64,000 bases of DNA from Collimonas rhizosphaerae (GCF_038896935.1 NZ_JBANDC010000012.1:62001-126000), one strand, 5' to 3'. Counted from the first letter of the stretch, positions 7,792 to 16,165 are shown. Notes: generated by a model not told the origin, from the letters alone. A program made the numbers and translations.

Positions 7792-8934
7792 ATGACTGAA
7801 TTTTCTGAACTGCTCCGACAAGGAGCTGGCAACGCTTGGCTGTTTGTGCCAAGCGCCATCCTGCTGGGTGCTTTACATGGGCTTGAGCCTGGACATTCAA
7901 AAACAATGATGGCGGCTTTTATCGTCGCCATTCGCGGCACTGTGTCCCAGGCTGTCTTATTGGGGCTGTCGGCGACGATTTCACATACCGCCGTTGTGTG
8001 GCTGGTTGCTCTCGTTGGCATGAAGCTGGGAGGAAACCTGAATGCCGAAGCGACGGAACCTTATTTCCAATTGGGCTCCGCCGTCCTGATTATCGGAATA
8101 GCGGTCTGGATGCTTCTTCGCACTTACCGCGACCTGAAGCGAGAAAAAGACGAAACGAACCACAGTCATCATGCGCACGATCATGGCCATGGCCTCGAAA
8201 TCCGGCGCATTGATACGGATCACAGCCAGGCAGTGGATCTCGAAATATTCGAAACAGGTTGCCCGCCGCGCTTCCGCTTGCATTTTTTTGACAAGGGCGC
8301 CGCTATTGCGCCGGCTGATGCAGGTCAGATCGAAGTACAAACCATTCGCCCGGATGGCGCGGTCCAGGCATTCACATTTGCCAAGAAGGGGGACTACCTG
8401 GAATCGATAGACGAGATTCCCGAGCCGCATGAATTCGTGGCGCGGCTGTCGATGACGCACCATGCCCATACGCACGACTACGATGTGAGTTTTGAGGAAG
8501 GTGCACATCATGGCCACGGCGGCCTGGATGTTGGCGCTGTCGGATATCAGGATGCGCACGAGCTGGCGCATGCAAACGACATTAAACGCAAATTTGCGGA
8601 TAAAAACATTACTACCGGTCAAATCGTCATGTTTGGCTTGACTGGGGGATTGATTCCTTGCCCCGCGTCAATCACCGTCTTACTGTTGTGCTTGCAGCTG
8701 AAACAATACAGCCTAGGTGTCGTGCTGGTGCTTTGCTTCAGTATCGGTCTCGCACTGACAATGGTGGCGTCAGGGACTATCGCGGCGCTGAGCGTGCGGC
8801 AAGTCTCAAAACGCTGGAACGGTTTCGGAGCATTTGCAAGAAAAGCACCGTATTTTTCCAGCGCGTTGATCATATTGGTTGGCTTATATACGGGCTATCT
8901 GGGATGGAGCGGCTTGAACGCCCATGCCATATAG
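7792..8934 (+). CDS. rcnA: nickel/cobalt efflux transporter, RcnA type
   Basis: Inner-membrane NicO/RcnA-family exporter, 380 residues from the ATG at 7792 (AAGGA upstream; longer in-frame starts overlap the sensor gene). The N-terminal helix bears the signature L-H-G-L-E-P-G-H-S-K-T. A second signature T-G-G-L-I-P-C-P follows the long central loop. That loop (about residues 122-270) holds two His-rich stretches, one near residue 124 (N-H-S-H-H-A-H-D-H-G-H) and one ending in H-H-G-H-G-G, and is longer than in E. coli RcnA (274 residues in total). About six hydrophobic segments are visible. It is cotranscribed with the InrS-like sensor. Confidence 0.92.
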   Translation: MTEFSELLRQGAGNAWLFVPSAILLGALHGLEPGHSKTMMAAFIVAIRGTVSQAVLLGLSATISHTAVVWLVALVGMKLGGNLNAEATEPYFQLGSAVLIIGIAVWMLLRTYRDLKREKDETNHSHHAHDHGHGLEIRRIDTDHSQAVDLEIFETGCPPRFRLHFFDKGAAIAPADAGQIEVQTIRPDGAVQAFTFAKKGDYLESIDEIPEPHEFVARLSMTHHAHTHDYDVSFEEGAHHGHGGLDVGAVGYQDAHELAHANDIKRKFADKNITTGQIVMFGLTGGLIPCPASITVLLLCLQLKQYSLGVVLVLCFSIGLALTMVASGTIAALSVRQVSKRWNGFGAFARKAPYFSSALIILVGLYTGYLGWSGLNAHAI

Positions 8935-9010
8935 GTTCCACGAGCTAAGCATTTACGTGATGCAAATGGCCGCATAGCGGACAAATCCTGCCCCGCAATC
9001 AAATGTAAAA

Positions 9011-9041
9011 AAGCCCGGATCGTTGAACGACCGGGCTTTTT
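9011..9041. terminator. bidirectional rho-independent terminator
   Basis: Stem AAGCCCGG (9011-9018) with CCGGGCTT (9031-9038), extended internally by TCG/CGA around a 5-nt loop and flanked by A-runs on the left and T-runs on the right. It separates the convergent rcnA and phasin genes. Confidence 0.88.
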
Positions 9042-9100
9042 GTTGCCAGTGCAACTACACGATAAGTTGCATGCAATGCACTATTTCATGTCGCTAAAAA

Positions 9101-9667
9101 TCACTTCTTGCTCGAATGAGCGGCGCCCTTGGTAGCGGCTTGCGACAGTTGATCGACAGCGCTGTTGACGTTGGTTTCCAGCGCTTCAACGGCTTGCTTG
9201 GTGTTCTTGGCCAACTGTTCGTAACCGGCGTTGGCGCTGCCGATCGCCGATTTGACGAAAGCAACTGCGCTTTCTGCACCTGGCGGCGCGTTTTTCGTTG
9301 CCAGGTCGACGAACTCGACGACTTTACGCTTGGTTTCGGCAACCTGGGCTTCGGCAACCTTGGTCAGTTCGGCTTGTGTGCTGGACGCGATGCTGGCGAA
9401 ATGCCGGCCGTAAGCGACGGCTTTTTCCGTGTTCGGTTGGGCCAGCGCTGCGCTCAGCGAGAAAAATTCTTGCGGGTCTTTGGCGGCAAAGAGCTTCTGG
9501 GTAGTAGCGGTCGACTCTTGCAGTGAAGCTTTACCAGCGCTCAGGTTGAGCTCGATCAGTTTTTCCACGCCGGCAAATGCTTTGGTCGTGAGATCAGTGT
9601 ACAGCGCCAAGTTGGCTTCAAAATTAGCTTTGGCGGCAGCTGAGAATTGTTCTGCAATGGTAGACAT
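9101..9667 (-). CDS. phaP: phasin family protein
   Basis: A 188-residue phasin, the small amphipathic protein that coats polyhydroxyalkanoate granules. The start at 9667 has TTGGAG 6 nt upstream; a longer frame lacks one. The N-terminus (T-I-A-E-Q-F-S-A-A-A-K-A-N-F-E) is typical. The protein is Ala-rich, strongly helical, without membrane segments or Cys, and ends in a Lys/Ser-rich tail. Phasins are usually controlled by PhaR, and a TGC/GCA palindrome lies 110 bp upstream (separate entry). It is monocistronic, with a terminator downstream shared with rcnA. Confidence 0.92.
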   Translation of the reverse strand: MSTIAEQFSAAAKANFEANLALYTDLTTKAFAGVEKLIELNLSAGKASLQESTATTQKLFAAKDPQEFFSLSAALAQPNTEKAVAYGRHFASIASSTQAELTKVAEAQVAETKRKVVEFVDLATKNAPPGAESAVAFVKSAIGSANAGYEQLAKNTKQAVEALETNVNSAVDQLSQAATKGAAHSSKK

Positions 9668-10046
9668 GGTTTCTCCAAGGGTTTGGTGTCGCAAAAAGAG
9701 ACGACATCAGTAGGACGACGAAAGGCGGCTAAAGACTAGCCGTCGGTTGCAGAGCGCCATTGATTGACATGGCATATTGTGCGGCGCACAAATTAGATTG
9801 TAGATTTTTGTCGCCAGATGTCTAGCTGGTAGTTTTGACAGTGCCAACGATATTCTTGATGGAGTGACAAGGCATTTAGAGGCTGTAGTTTCACGCGATC
9901 CTCGTAATCCCGCGCTCATGGGCGAAGTTCGATGCGTTGTGAATGCGGCGACTGATCCAATCAGGGAGGAGGTTGTATTTTTACCAGTATGCAGTGGTCG
10001 TTGCACATGGTAGTGTTGCCTTACGGATACCATCTGTGGGGGACAT
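9668..10046. other. phasin upstream region, no gene
   Basis: About 380 bp of divergent promoter space between the phasin gene (leftward) and the 66-residue ORF (rightward). Apart from the palindrome at 9777-9791, no gene or structured element was seen. The reading frames present here are antisense to or extend from flanking genes and look non-coding. Confidence 0.5.
9777..9791. promoter_or_regulatory. palindrome upstream of phaP, PhaR-site-like
   Basis: Perfect inverted repeat TTGTGC-GGC-GCACAA. PhaR repressors of phasin genes recognise TGC-N-GCA-type motifs, so this is a candidate operator. The distance (about 110 bp from the phaP start) is compatible with a promoter between them. Confidence 0.35.
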
Positions 10047-10247
10047 ATGCCGCAATTCGAGATAGAGCACAAAGGGCACACGATCAGGGTCGCGAGCACG
10101 ATCGTCAGGGGCGGCAAGTATCGTTGGGCCGTTTTGATTGACGGAGTGTTGCAGTCGCCGCCGGAGATCGCCCCGTCCAATACCTGGGACGCTGCCCGCG
10201 ACCAGGGCATGGCGTTCGCAAAAGATCTTATCGACGTCGTCAAGTAA
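10047..10247 (+). CDS. small hypothetical protein (66 aa)
   Basis: No function is recognised. The 66-residue soluble protein has an N-terminal beta-rich part (F-E-I-E-H-K-G-H-T-I-R-V-A) with a K-Y-R-W-A-V-L-I-D-G hairpin, then a helical tail containing W-D-A-A. This pattern resembles small conserved proteins of Burkholderiales. It lacks Cys, signal sequence and membrane segment. GGGGGA lies 6-7 nt upstream of the ATG and a strong terminator follows about 115 bp downstream, so a monocistronic expressed gene is likely. Confidence 0.6.
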   Translation: MPQFEIEHKGHTIRVASTIVRGGKYRWAVLIDGVLQSPPEIAPSNTWDAARDQGMAFAKDLIDVVK

Positions 10248-10639
10248 TTCCAAACTGCGTGCTGATTCCAGTGGCTGGGAAGCAGGGCAGCACAAAAGAT
10301 GATGTGCGCCTTACCAGTCCGAGGTCCGGCCCACTTTGCTTTATAACAGCAGCAAATACCCGAAAGCCCGCGTAACTGCGGGCTTTTTTTTTATTTGTTT
10401 GCCGGCAAGGATAGGTAGCGTAAGGGCATTAAAGATGATGAGGGGACGTGGGATAGCAGGACAGCTTTCCTGGCCCCTGGCGTACGTGACGCAGCATAGG
10501 AAATAAAACATTGTTTTCATGTGAAAGTGTACTAGGTTGACAACTTGGGGGAAGGGCGCACGTTAGATAATTGTTTGCAATCTGTTCGAATCACTCTTTC
10601 GGCGCCATGGTCGCTTGATCTGCAAAAAGGGGGAATGAG
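10248..10639. other. intergenic region with terminator, no gene
   Basis: Holds the terminator at 10365-10392 and then about 245 bp of relatively AT-rich sequence upstream of the membrane RHH gene, presumably its promoter region. No coding frame or repeat was recognised. Confidence 0.5.
10365..10392 (+). terminator. rho-independent terminator
   Basis: AGCCCGC (10365-10371) pairs with GCGGGCT (10378-10384) around a 6-nt loop, followed by nine T. It terminates the 66-residue gene. Confidence 0.85.
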
Positions 10640-11095
10640 ATGAAAGAATTTCGTCAGCTGATCCGCAGGCGCTTCTTGTACGACGAGGTTGGAAGAGAAA
10701 GCAAAATCCTGCGGCTGATTGCAATCATTTGGCTCGGCGTGCTGCTGATAAGCCTGTGGTCCGGAACAGATCTGTGGCGCGGCACGTGGAGACGGTCATC
10801 GGAATTTCAGATATTTGTTCTTGGCACGCTCACTTGCATCGTTATCTATTGGCTATGCTTTGCGAAGGATGAACTTGTGCTGGTGGGCGACGTGCAGGTC
10901 ACCGCCAGCATCAGCGAGAAGCATCACAAAAAACTAAGGAGATTGGCAAGGCAGCAGGACACAACTATTGGCGACATCATTGAACAACTGATGGATGCCA
11001 TTGTGAATGCCAGATCTCAGACGCTTAGGTCGTCAAGTGACGCACAGCGCATCTCGAGTCAGCAACGCGCGATCAGTGAGGTTGAAACCGAGTAA
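10640..11095 (+). CDS. membrane protein with C-terminal ribbon-helix-helix-like domain
   Basis: A 151-residue protein without a recognised family. Residues about 24-42 (I-L-R-L-I-A-I-I-W-L-G-V-L-L) and 57-75 (F-V-L-G-T-L-T-C-I-V-I-Y-W-L) are membrane helices, so both ends should face the cytoplasm. Residues about 85-122 read V-T-A-S-I-S followed by two amphipathic helices separated by D-T-T-I-G-D, the pattern of a ribbon-helix-helix DNA-binding or dimerisation domain. The C-terminus is Ser/Gln-rich and probably disordered. A GGGGGAATGAG leader provides the ribosome-binding site. It may be a membrane-anchored regulator; this is inference from pattern only. Confidence 0.6.
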   Translation: MKEFRQLIRRRFLYDEVGRESKILRLIAIIWLGVLLISLWSGTDLWRGTWRRSSEFQIFVLGTLTCIVIYWLCFAKDELVLVGDVQVTASISEKHHKKLRRLARQQDTTIGDIIEQLMDAIVNARSQTLRSSSDAQRISSQQRAISEVETE

Positions 11096-11226
11096 GATCC
11101 GGGCCGGCTGATAATGATCTTTGCCGGCCCAGGCTTGATCTGGCATGCATTGCACGAATCCCTGTCCGGAAAAGCCCCAGGGTAGAAGTAGCCAACTCGG
11201 GAAAGCAGGCACTCAACGGGTGAAAT

Positions 11227-12045
11227 TCAGCATTCGATAGTGATCACGTGCGCCTGGATCTTGCCGTCCACAGGACCAGGCCCGAACCGTCGGGCGATGG
11301 CTCCCGCGGCGATGTCGGTTGCTTCGTCGAGCCGCGACTTGCCGCGTGCCTCGATTTCGCTGCGTAGCGGTGTCCCTTGGCAGTATGCGATTGCAGGGAT
11401 CCGCGGCGACGTTGCCTGGCTGCGCGCCGCGACAGTGCTCATATGGGGCGATGAACTGAAGCCACCGGCTTTCAGGTCTTGTGCAATGGTTGCGAGGTCA
11501 TGGTAGCCATGGGGCGTGCGAGCCATGAAGCGCGGAGGATCCTTGGGGAAGAGAGACTCGAGCGCTGCCGAAACGACGTGAGCGAACTCGTTCTCCTCGA
11601 TGCGATCCCAAACGTTGAAAATGAGGACGCCTCCTGGCCGGAGAACCCGGCGCATTTCGGAAAACGCCTTCGGCTTGTCGGGAAAGAACATGACTCCGAA
11701 CTGGCACACTACGGCGTCAAACACTGAATCTTCGAAGGGCAGTTGCATGGCGTTTGCCTGGCGCCAGGCCACTGGACGCTTGGTCCCGACTTCGGCAGCG
11801 CGGTCCAGCATCGGCTGATTAAGGTCCGTGGCAACAATGGAGACGCTTTCCGGCAGCACGGATGCCAAATGGCGAGTCACGACGCCTGTGCCGGCGGCAA
11901 TCTCCAGCACCCGAGAAAGAGGCCGCGAAGCTATACGATTCGCCAAGTCCACTGCATACGGCTCAAAGATCAGCGGAACAAGATACTCTTCATAGAGCCT
12001 CGGTATTGCGTCGGTGAAGTTTTTGTCGATGTCGGGACTGTTCAA
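11227..12045 (-). CDS. class I SAM-dependent methyltransferase (UbiE/Methyltransf_11 type)
   Basis: Methyltransferase of 272 residues. The start is taken as TTG at 12045 because AAGGAG lies 6 nt upstream; the frame is open further back but without a ribosome site. Motif I (V-L-E-I-A-A-G-T-G) is at residues 46-54, the acidic strand end (A-T-D-L-N) near 75, and motif post-I/II (F-D-A-V-V-C-Q-F-G-V-M-F-F) near 110-122, followed by R-V-L-R-P-G-G. The substrate is unknown; the C-terminal half resembles small-molecule or quinone-type methyltransferases. It is a single gene, separated from uspA by about 160 bp. Confidence 0.88.
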   Translation of the reverse strand: MNSPDIDKNFTDAIPRLYEEYLVPLIFEPYAVDLANRIASRPLSRVLEIAAGTGVVTRHLASVLPESVSIVATDLNQPMLDRAAEVGTKRPVAWRQANAMQLPFEDSVFDAVVCQFGVMFFPDKPKAFSEMRRVLRPGGVLIFNVWDRIEENEFAHVVSAALESLFPKDPPRFMARTPHGYHDLATIAQDLKAGGFSSSPHMSTVAARSQATSPRIPAIAYCQGTPLRSEIEARGKSRLDEATDIAAGAIARRFGPGPVDGKIQAHVITIEC

Positions 12046-12204
12046 GGTGTTCTCCTTTGCGCCACCGTGACTACTCAAAGAACACAGCCTGCAGTCGATC
12101 TTCCTCCTGTCAGGTCTTGAGGATTCCTTGCAGGCGGATAGTTTCAAGCATCGCCGTCCATGCCTGTTTTATGACGATGGCGAACTCTATCAATGCCATC
12201 GCTC

Positions 12205-12642
12205 CTATCGGTATATGAGTACCGGTATTTTGCTATGAGTCAGCACCTTCTGTGCTTCGCTGCCGAGAAGGAGGCCTCTCATTCCTTTGCGGCCGTGCGA
12301 CGCCATGGTGATCAAGTCGCAGCCGTTGGCATTGGCTGCTTTGATGATTTCTTCATAGGGATGGTCGCCGATGGCATAGGTAGTGTCGCAAGATACGCCT
12401 GCTATATTGGCGGCGTCTTCAATGTCGGCAAGCAATTTTTCCGCTTGAGATCGGCTATGTTTAGCGAAATCGTCTTCTGACTCTGCCATCATTTCCATCT
12501 GAAAAGATAGTGCATGATATGGCGGGCTCACATAAAAGCCAGTTACCTTGGCGTTGATGCTTTTGGCAAACTGCATGGTATTTCGAATCGCGAGTTCAGA
12601 TAATGGCGAACCATCGGTTGGTAGTAGAAGATGCTTGTACAT
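12205..12642 (-). CDS. universal stress protein (UspA family)
   Basis: A 145-residue cytoplasmic single-domain USP. It begins M-Y-K-H-L-L-L-P-T-D-G-S, the usual first strand with the nucleotide-contacting Asp, and ends with the phosphate-binding loop S-H-G-R-K-G followed by L-L-L-G-S and then V-L-I-Y. The presence of the loop suggests an ATP-binding USP. Such proteins accumulate under stress and modulate survival; the specific role is unknown. It is divergent from the ribbon-helix-helix gene at 12.77 kb. Confidence 0.93.
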   Translation of the reverse strand: MYKHLLLPTDGSPLSELAIRNTMQFAKSINAKVTGFYVSPPYHALSFQMEMMAESEDDFAKHSRSQAEKLLADIEDAANIAGVSCDTTYAIGDHPYEEIIKAANANGCDLITMASHGRKGMRGLLLGSEAQKVLTHSKIPVLIYR

Positions 12643-12750
12643 AGCTTCTCCCCGGTTGGATAGGTACTTTCAGTTTATGACGCGATTGCCCCTTTCGCAA
12701 CATGCGAACAGGCAATAGGATCTGCTGGAAGTGCGGGGCGAGCTGTGTAT

Positions 12751-12771
12751 AATGATAATCAAATTATCATT
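12751..12771. promoter_or_regulatory. palindromic operator in the RHH gene promoter
   Basis: Perfect inverted repeat AATGATAAT-CAA-ATTATCATT. It overlaps a TATAAT -10 (12748-12753) that has an upstream TGTG, like an extended -10. The core TGATAAT-N3-ATTATCA recurs at 14896-14914, upstream of the SulP and YkgJ genes. The half-site resembles Fur-box hexamers, but the 3-bp spacer differs from the classical Fur box. Confidence 0.6.
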
Positions 12772-12772
12772 C

Positions 12773-12982
12773 ATGCCTATCCATTCCATGGAATCGAAAA
12801 CTGCGCGTCTCACAATCCTGATTGATCCGGTCAAGAAGAAGGCGTTCGACGAACTATGCCTTGCGCAAGACTTGACGCCATCCCAGGTGATCCGCCAGAT
12901 GATCCGCGAGTACCTGGAGCGGCACGACGTCGATTACGCGACAAAAGCCGTTGTCAGGTCCCCGAAGCCAGGCAAAAAATAA
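12773..12982 (+). CDS. small ribbon-helix-helix (CopG-like) protein
   Basis: A 69-residue protein if started at ATG 12773, or 64 residues from ATG 12788; neither has a Shine-Dalgarno sequence, and starts further upstream would lie within the promoter. Its core (K-T-A-R-L-T-I-L-I-D followed by two helices with L-T-P-S-Q-V-I-R-Q-M-I-R-E-Y-L) is a good match to the RHH_1/CopG fold, which binds palindromic DNA as a dimer. The tail is Lys/Pro-rich. The palindrome in its own promoter suggests autorepression. Toxin partners are absent: the next gene is the convergent SulP transporter. Confidence 0.75.
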   Translation: MPIHSMESKTARLTILIDPVKKKAFDELCLAQDLTPSQVIRQMIREYLERHDVDYATKAVVRSPKPGKK

Positions 12983-13018
12983 GCTCCCGCCATCAGCCGG
13001 CGAAGTTTTTTTGCCAGG

Positions 13019-14767
13019 TCAGTCTTTACCGCCCCAAAAATAGTCTTTGCTGGTCTTGATCAGGTTTTCCGCATAGCTGCTCATTTTGGGTGATTTCCTG
13101 GCGTGCGGAGCGTGAGCATCGTGTTCCGTCAACTCCTGGCTATGGCTTAACGCCGATGCAAAATCCTCGCGATAATCGTCGGCGCCGATCAGTTCCAGCA
13201 GCCCGGCCCGCGCCAGCTTTGTTTTCACCTTGAGGTTGGCCTCGCACAATATCATCCGGACACCGCGCTTGCGCATGTTCAGCACCACCTCTTCCAAGGT
13301 CAGCAGCCCCGTCATGTCGACGAATGGGACCCAGCGCAGGCGCAGTATCAGTATCCGGGGCTCGGTATGGGTATGGACCAGCGCTCTTTCAAAGTTCTCG
13401 ACGGCGCCGAAGAAAACCGGTCCTTCGATCGCATAGACCAGCACGCCGGGCGGCAGTGTTGTCCAGCCATGCTGGGCCAGTTCGGCTTTCAGTTCAAGCT
13501 CGGTAAAATGCTGCACCTCGACCGCCGCCGCCATCCTGCGCATGAATTGCATGATCGCCAGGATGACGCCGATGTTGACTGCCACCACCAGGTCCGTCAG
13601 CACTGTCAATAAAAAGGTCACCACCAAAATGACGACATCGGCGCGCGGCGCCCGGCGCAGCATTTTGGCGAAATGCTTCCATTCGCTCATGTTGTAGGCG
13701 ACCACGAACAGGATTGCCGCAAACGCCGCCAAGGGGACATTTGTCGCCAGCGGCGCCAGGAGCACGATCACCAGGACCAGCATGCCGGCGTGGATGATGC
13801 CGGCCAGCGGGCTGCTGCCGCCGTTGCGGATGCTGGTTGCCGTGCGCGCTATGGCCCCGGTTGCGGCAAAGCCGCCGAACAGCGGCGTCACCATGTTGGC
13901 CAGCCCCTGGCCGATCAATTCCTGGTTCGAATCGTGTTTGCTGCCGACCATGCCGTCGGCCACTACCGCTGACAGCAGCGATTCGATCGCGCCCAGCATG
14001 GCGATCGTAAACGCCGGGCCTATCAGCTCGACTACCTGCGACATGGTAACGGCCGGGATCGAAAATGACGGCAAATGCTGCGGGATCTCGCCGAAGGCGC
14101 TGCCGATGGTGGCGACGCCGTTGAATTGGAAAATCGACTGCAGCACGGTGGCTCCCACCAGCGCCAGCAGCGGCCCAGGTATGCGCTTGAAGCGGCCAAG
14201 CCTGGACGGGCAGGTCGCCAGGCCCAGGCTGACCAGTGCAATGGCAGTCGTTGCAGGGTGCAGTTGCGGCAGGGCTTCAAGCAGATGCCAGAGTTTTTCA
14301 TGGAAGTGCCCGCCGGGAATGGCCGGCAAGCCGAAAAAATCCTTCCATTGTCCGACCCAGATGATGACGGCGATGCCGGTGGTAAAGCCGACGATGACCG
14401 GCGCCGGAATAAATTTGATCACGCTGCCCATTTTGGCGATACCCATGAACAGCAGCATTGCGCCGGCCATCAAGGTGGCTATCTGCAAGCCGGAAATACC
14501 GTATTTGGCCGTAATGCCGGCCAGGATGACGATAAACGCGCCGGTGGGTCCGGCGATCTGGGCACGGCTCCCGCCAAACATCGACACCAGGAAGCCGGCG
14601 ACGATTGCCGTGTACAGGCCCTGTTCGGGCCTGGCTCCCGAAGCAATGGCGAAAGCCATCGACAGCGGCAGCGCCACCACGCCGACGATCGCGCCGGCAA
14701 TCACGTTGGGCAGCAGCTTGTCTCGTGCAAAGAGCCCCGCCTTGCGGGCTTCCAGGATATTAATCAC
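13019..14767 (-). CDS. SulP-family anion transporter with STAS domain
   Basis: A 582-residue inner-membrane transporter of the SulP (SLC26) family. About 12-14 hydrophobic segments span residues 20-440, including the family signature near the start (L-P-N-V-I-A-G-A-I-V-G-V-V-A-L-P-L-S-M-A). A cytoplasmic STAS domain lies at roughly residues 445-555 (G-P-V-F-F-G-A then V-P-F-V-D-M-T-G-L). Substrates in bacterial members include sulfate, bicarbonate and dicarboxylates; the sequence does not decide. A short charged tail follows STAS. It is divergent from the YkgJ gene across a promoter region rich in TGAT/ATCA repeats. Confidence 0.92.
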   Translation of the reverse strand: MINILEARKAGLFARDKLLPNVIAGAIVGVVALPLSMAFAIASGARPEQGLYTAIVAGFLVSMFGGSRAQIAGPTGAFIVILAGITAKYGISGLQIATLMAGAMLLFMGIAKMGSVIKFIPAPVIVGFTTGIAVIIWVGQWKDFFGLPAIPGGHFHEKLWHLLEALPQLHPATTAIALVSLGLATCPSRLGRFKRIPGPLLALVGATVLQSIFQFNGVATIGSAFGEIPQHLPSFSIPAVTMSQVVELIGPAFTIAMLGAIESLLSAVVADGMVGSKHDSNQELIGQGLANMVTPLFGGFAATGAIARTATSIRNGGSSPLAGIIHAGMLVLVIVLLAPLATNVPLAAFAAILFVVAYNMSEWKHFAKMLRRAPRADVVILVVTFLLTVLTDLVVAVNIGVILAIMQFMRRMAAAVEVQHFTELELKAELAQHGWTTLPPGVLVYAIEGPVFFGAVENFERALVHTHTEPRILILRLRWVPFVDMTGLLTLEEVVLNMRKRGVRMILCEANLKVKTKLARAGLLELIGADDYREDFASALSHSQELTEHDAHAPHARKSPKMSSYAENLIKTSKDYFWGGKD

Positions 14768-14872
14768 ACATCACCGTGGGTTATGCCGGAAAACGTATCG
14801 TTATTCGGAATGAGGCCGTGCAGTCCGCCGCCGCATGGACTACCAGGTCCTAATTTACACCATATGCGTATG

Positions 14873-14914
14873 CTATGATCATGTGTAATCATAGTATGAT
14901 AATTGTATTATCAT
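14873..14914. promoter_or_regulatory. double palindrome between sulP and ykgJ-like genes
   Basis: Two inverted repeats sit side by side: CTATGAT (14873-14879) with ATCATAG (14888-14894), and ATGATAAT-TGT-ATTATCAT (14896-14914). The second shares its core with the palindrome at 12751-12771. The location in an AT-rich divergent promoter suggests an operator controlling both directions. Confidence 0.6.
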
Positions 14915-14953
14915 GTTTTGCAACACATGAAATCTTGCAGGTGCGAGTAATTA

Positions 14954-15316
14954 ATGGACAAACTGGACAAACAAAGCCGGACAATCAAATTTTTCAGGGA
15001 ACGCATCCCCGCATTTGCCTGCATTCCTGGATGCCACGATTGCTGCGGCCCGGTGCTGGCGTCCAGTGTTGAAATGGCGCGGCTGCCGCGCAAGAGTGAA
15101 CAGGAACAGGATGCCGCGCTTGCCGCATTGAGCTGCCCGCATCTGGGAGCCGGCGGCTGCCAAGTATATGAGGAACGTCCGCTGGTTTGCAGGTTGTTCG
15201 GGACGACGCCCAGGCTGGCCTGTCCGAACGGCAAGCGGCCTGCGGTAATGGTCGCCCCCGCGCTCGAACAGCGGGTCTACCGCTATTTCGAGCAGGTACG
15301 CCACGTATTGGTGTGA
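14954..15316 (+). CDS. YkgJ-family cysteine-cluster protein
   Basis: A 120-residue protein of the YkgJ/CxxCxxCC zinc- or iron-binding family. Cysteines at 23, 27, 30 and 31 (C-I-P-G-C-H-D-C-C), 61, 69, 79 and 90, together with the R-P-L-V-C-R-L-F-G motif, match the family. The biochemical role of YkgJ proteins is unknown; several are thought to bind a metal cluster. It starts 39 bp after the double palindrome and precedes two spermidine-synthase-like genes on the same strand (37 bp gap), so it probably belongs to their operon. Confidence 0.85.
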   Translation: MDKLDKQSRTIKFFRERIPAFACIPGCHDCCGPVLASSVEMARLPRKSEQEQDAALAALSCPHLGAGGCQVYEERPLVCRLFGTTPRLACPNGKRPAVMVAPALEQRVYRYFEQVRHVLV

Positions 15317-15352
15317 TTCCCGGTTTTATCCGATGACGTTGAAGACACAACC

Positions 15353-16165
15353 ATGCTTTTAGATAATGTCCGCGAACTTTCAGCGTTTTCCAGCGACGGC
15401 AAACCATTCATTTATAAAAACGCGCATTCCGTCTCGCTGCAATTCGACAATACCGCAGTGCAAAGCGAAATGTACGTGGCCGCGCCTGATGCGCTCTTGC
15501 TTGGCTACACCGTGACAATGATGGGCTTCCTGCTGTTCAAGCATAGCCCCGGCACGATCGCCATGATCGGGCTGGGCGGCGGCTCGCTGGCCAAATACTG
15601 TTATCGCAACCTGCCGCACGCGGCTATCGTGGTTGCCGAAAATAACCCTGAAGTAATCGCATTAAAGGATCATTTCCACATTCCTGAGGATGACCGCCGG
15701 CTGCAGATCCGTTGCCAGGATGGACGCGACCTGGTGCGAGATGCCGACAGCGATTACGAGATCCTGCTGGTAGACGGATTCGACCACACGGGACAGCCGC
15801 CCCAGCTGTGCAGCCAGGCCTTCTACGACGACTGTTATCAGGCCCTGGCGCCGGAAGGCATCATGGCCGTCAATTTGCTGGGCAGCAGGGCAAACATGAC
15901 GCACTACCTCGACCGCATTCAACGCAGCTTTGACGGTGCAGCGATCGCTGTCGAGGCCCTGGAATCGAGCAACATGATTGTGTTTGCATGCAAAGGAAAA
16001 TCGCTGGAGATGCCGGACCAGGCGATCATGAACGGATTGAAAGACCTGGAGCTCCAGCATGCCCTGTTGCTTCGCATGACCGCACAAAACATATTGCGGC
16101 AGCGCCGGACCGATAAATTGATTGCGGCGCTGCATCTCTCCGCTGCACAACTGCGGGCAGGGTAA
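15353..16165 (+). CDS. spermidine-synthase-like (SpeE-fold) protein, copy 1
   Basis: A 270-residue aminopropyltransferase/methyltransferase-fold protein. The nucleotide motif G-L-G-G-G-S-L is at residues 73-79, the acidic residue after strand 2 at E96, and the catalytic-site-like V-D-G-F-D at 140-144. Identity to true polyamine synthases is low: the Y-D-x-x-x-x-D signature is altered to Y-E-I-L-L-V-D, so polyamine synthesis is doubtful. It is a diverged tandem paralogue of the next gene (both share M-M-G-F-L-L-F and K-Y-C-Y-R-N at the same residue numbers) and follows the YkgJ gene by 37 bp. Confidence 0.8.
   Translation: MLLDNVRELSAFSSDGKPFIYKNAHSVSLQFDNTAVQSEMYVAAPDALLLGYTVTMMGFLLFKHSPGTIAMIGLGGGSLAKYCYRNLPHAAIVVAENNPEVIALKDHFHIPEDDRRLQIRCQDGRDLVRDADSDYEILLVDGFDHTGQPPQLCSQAFYDDCYQALAPEGIMAVNLLGSRANMTHYLDRIQRSFDGAAIAVEALESSNMIVFACKGKSLEMPDQAIMNGLKDLELQHALLLRMTAQNILRQRRTDKLIAALHLSAAQLRAG

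Noticed and set aside
12751..12771. Classical Fur box
   Set aside because: Half-sites resemble GATAAT hexamers but the 3-bp spacer does not fit the 7-1-7 Fur arrangement, and no iron gene is adjacent. Kept as an unassigned palindrome.
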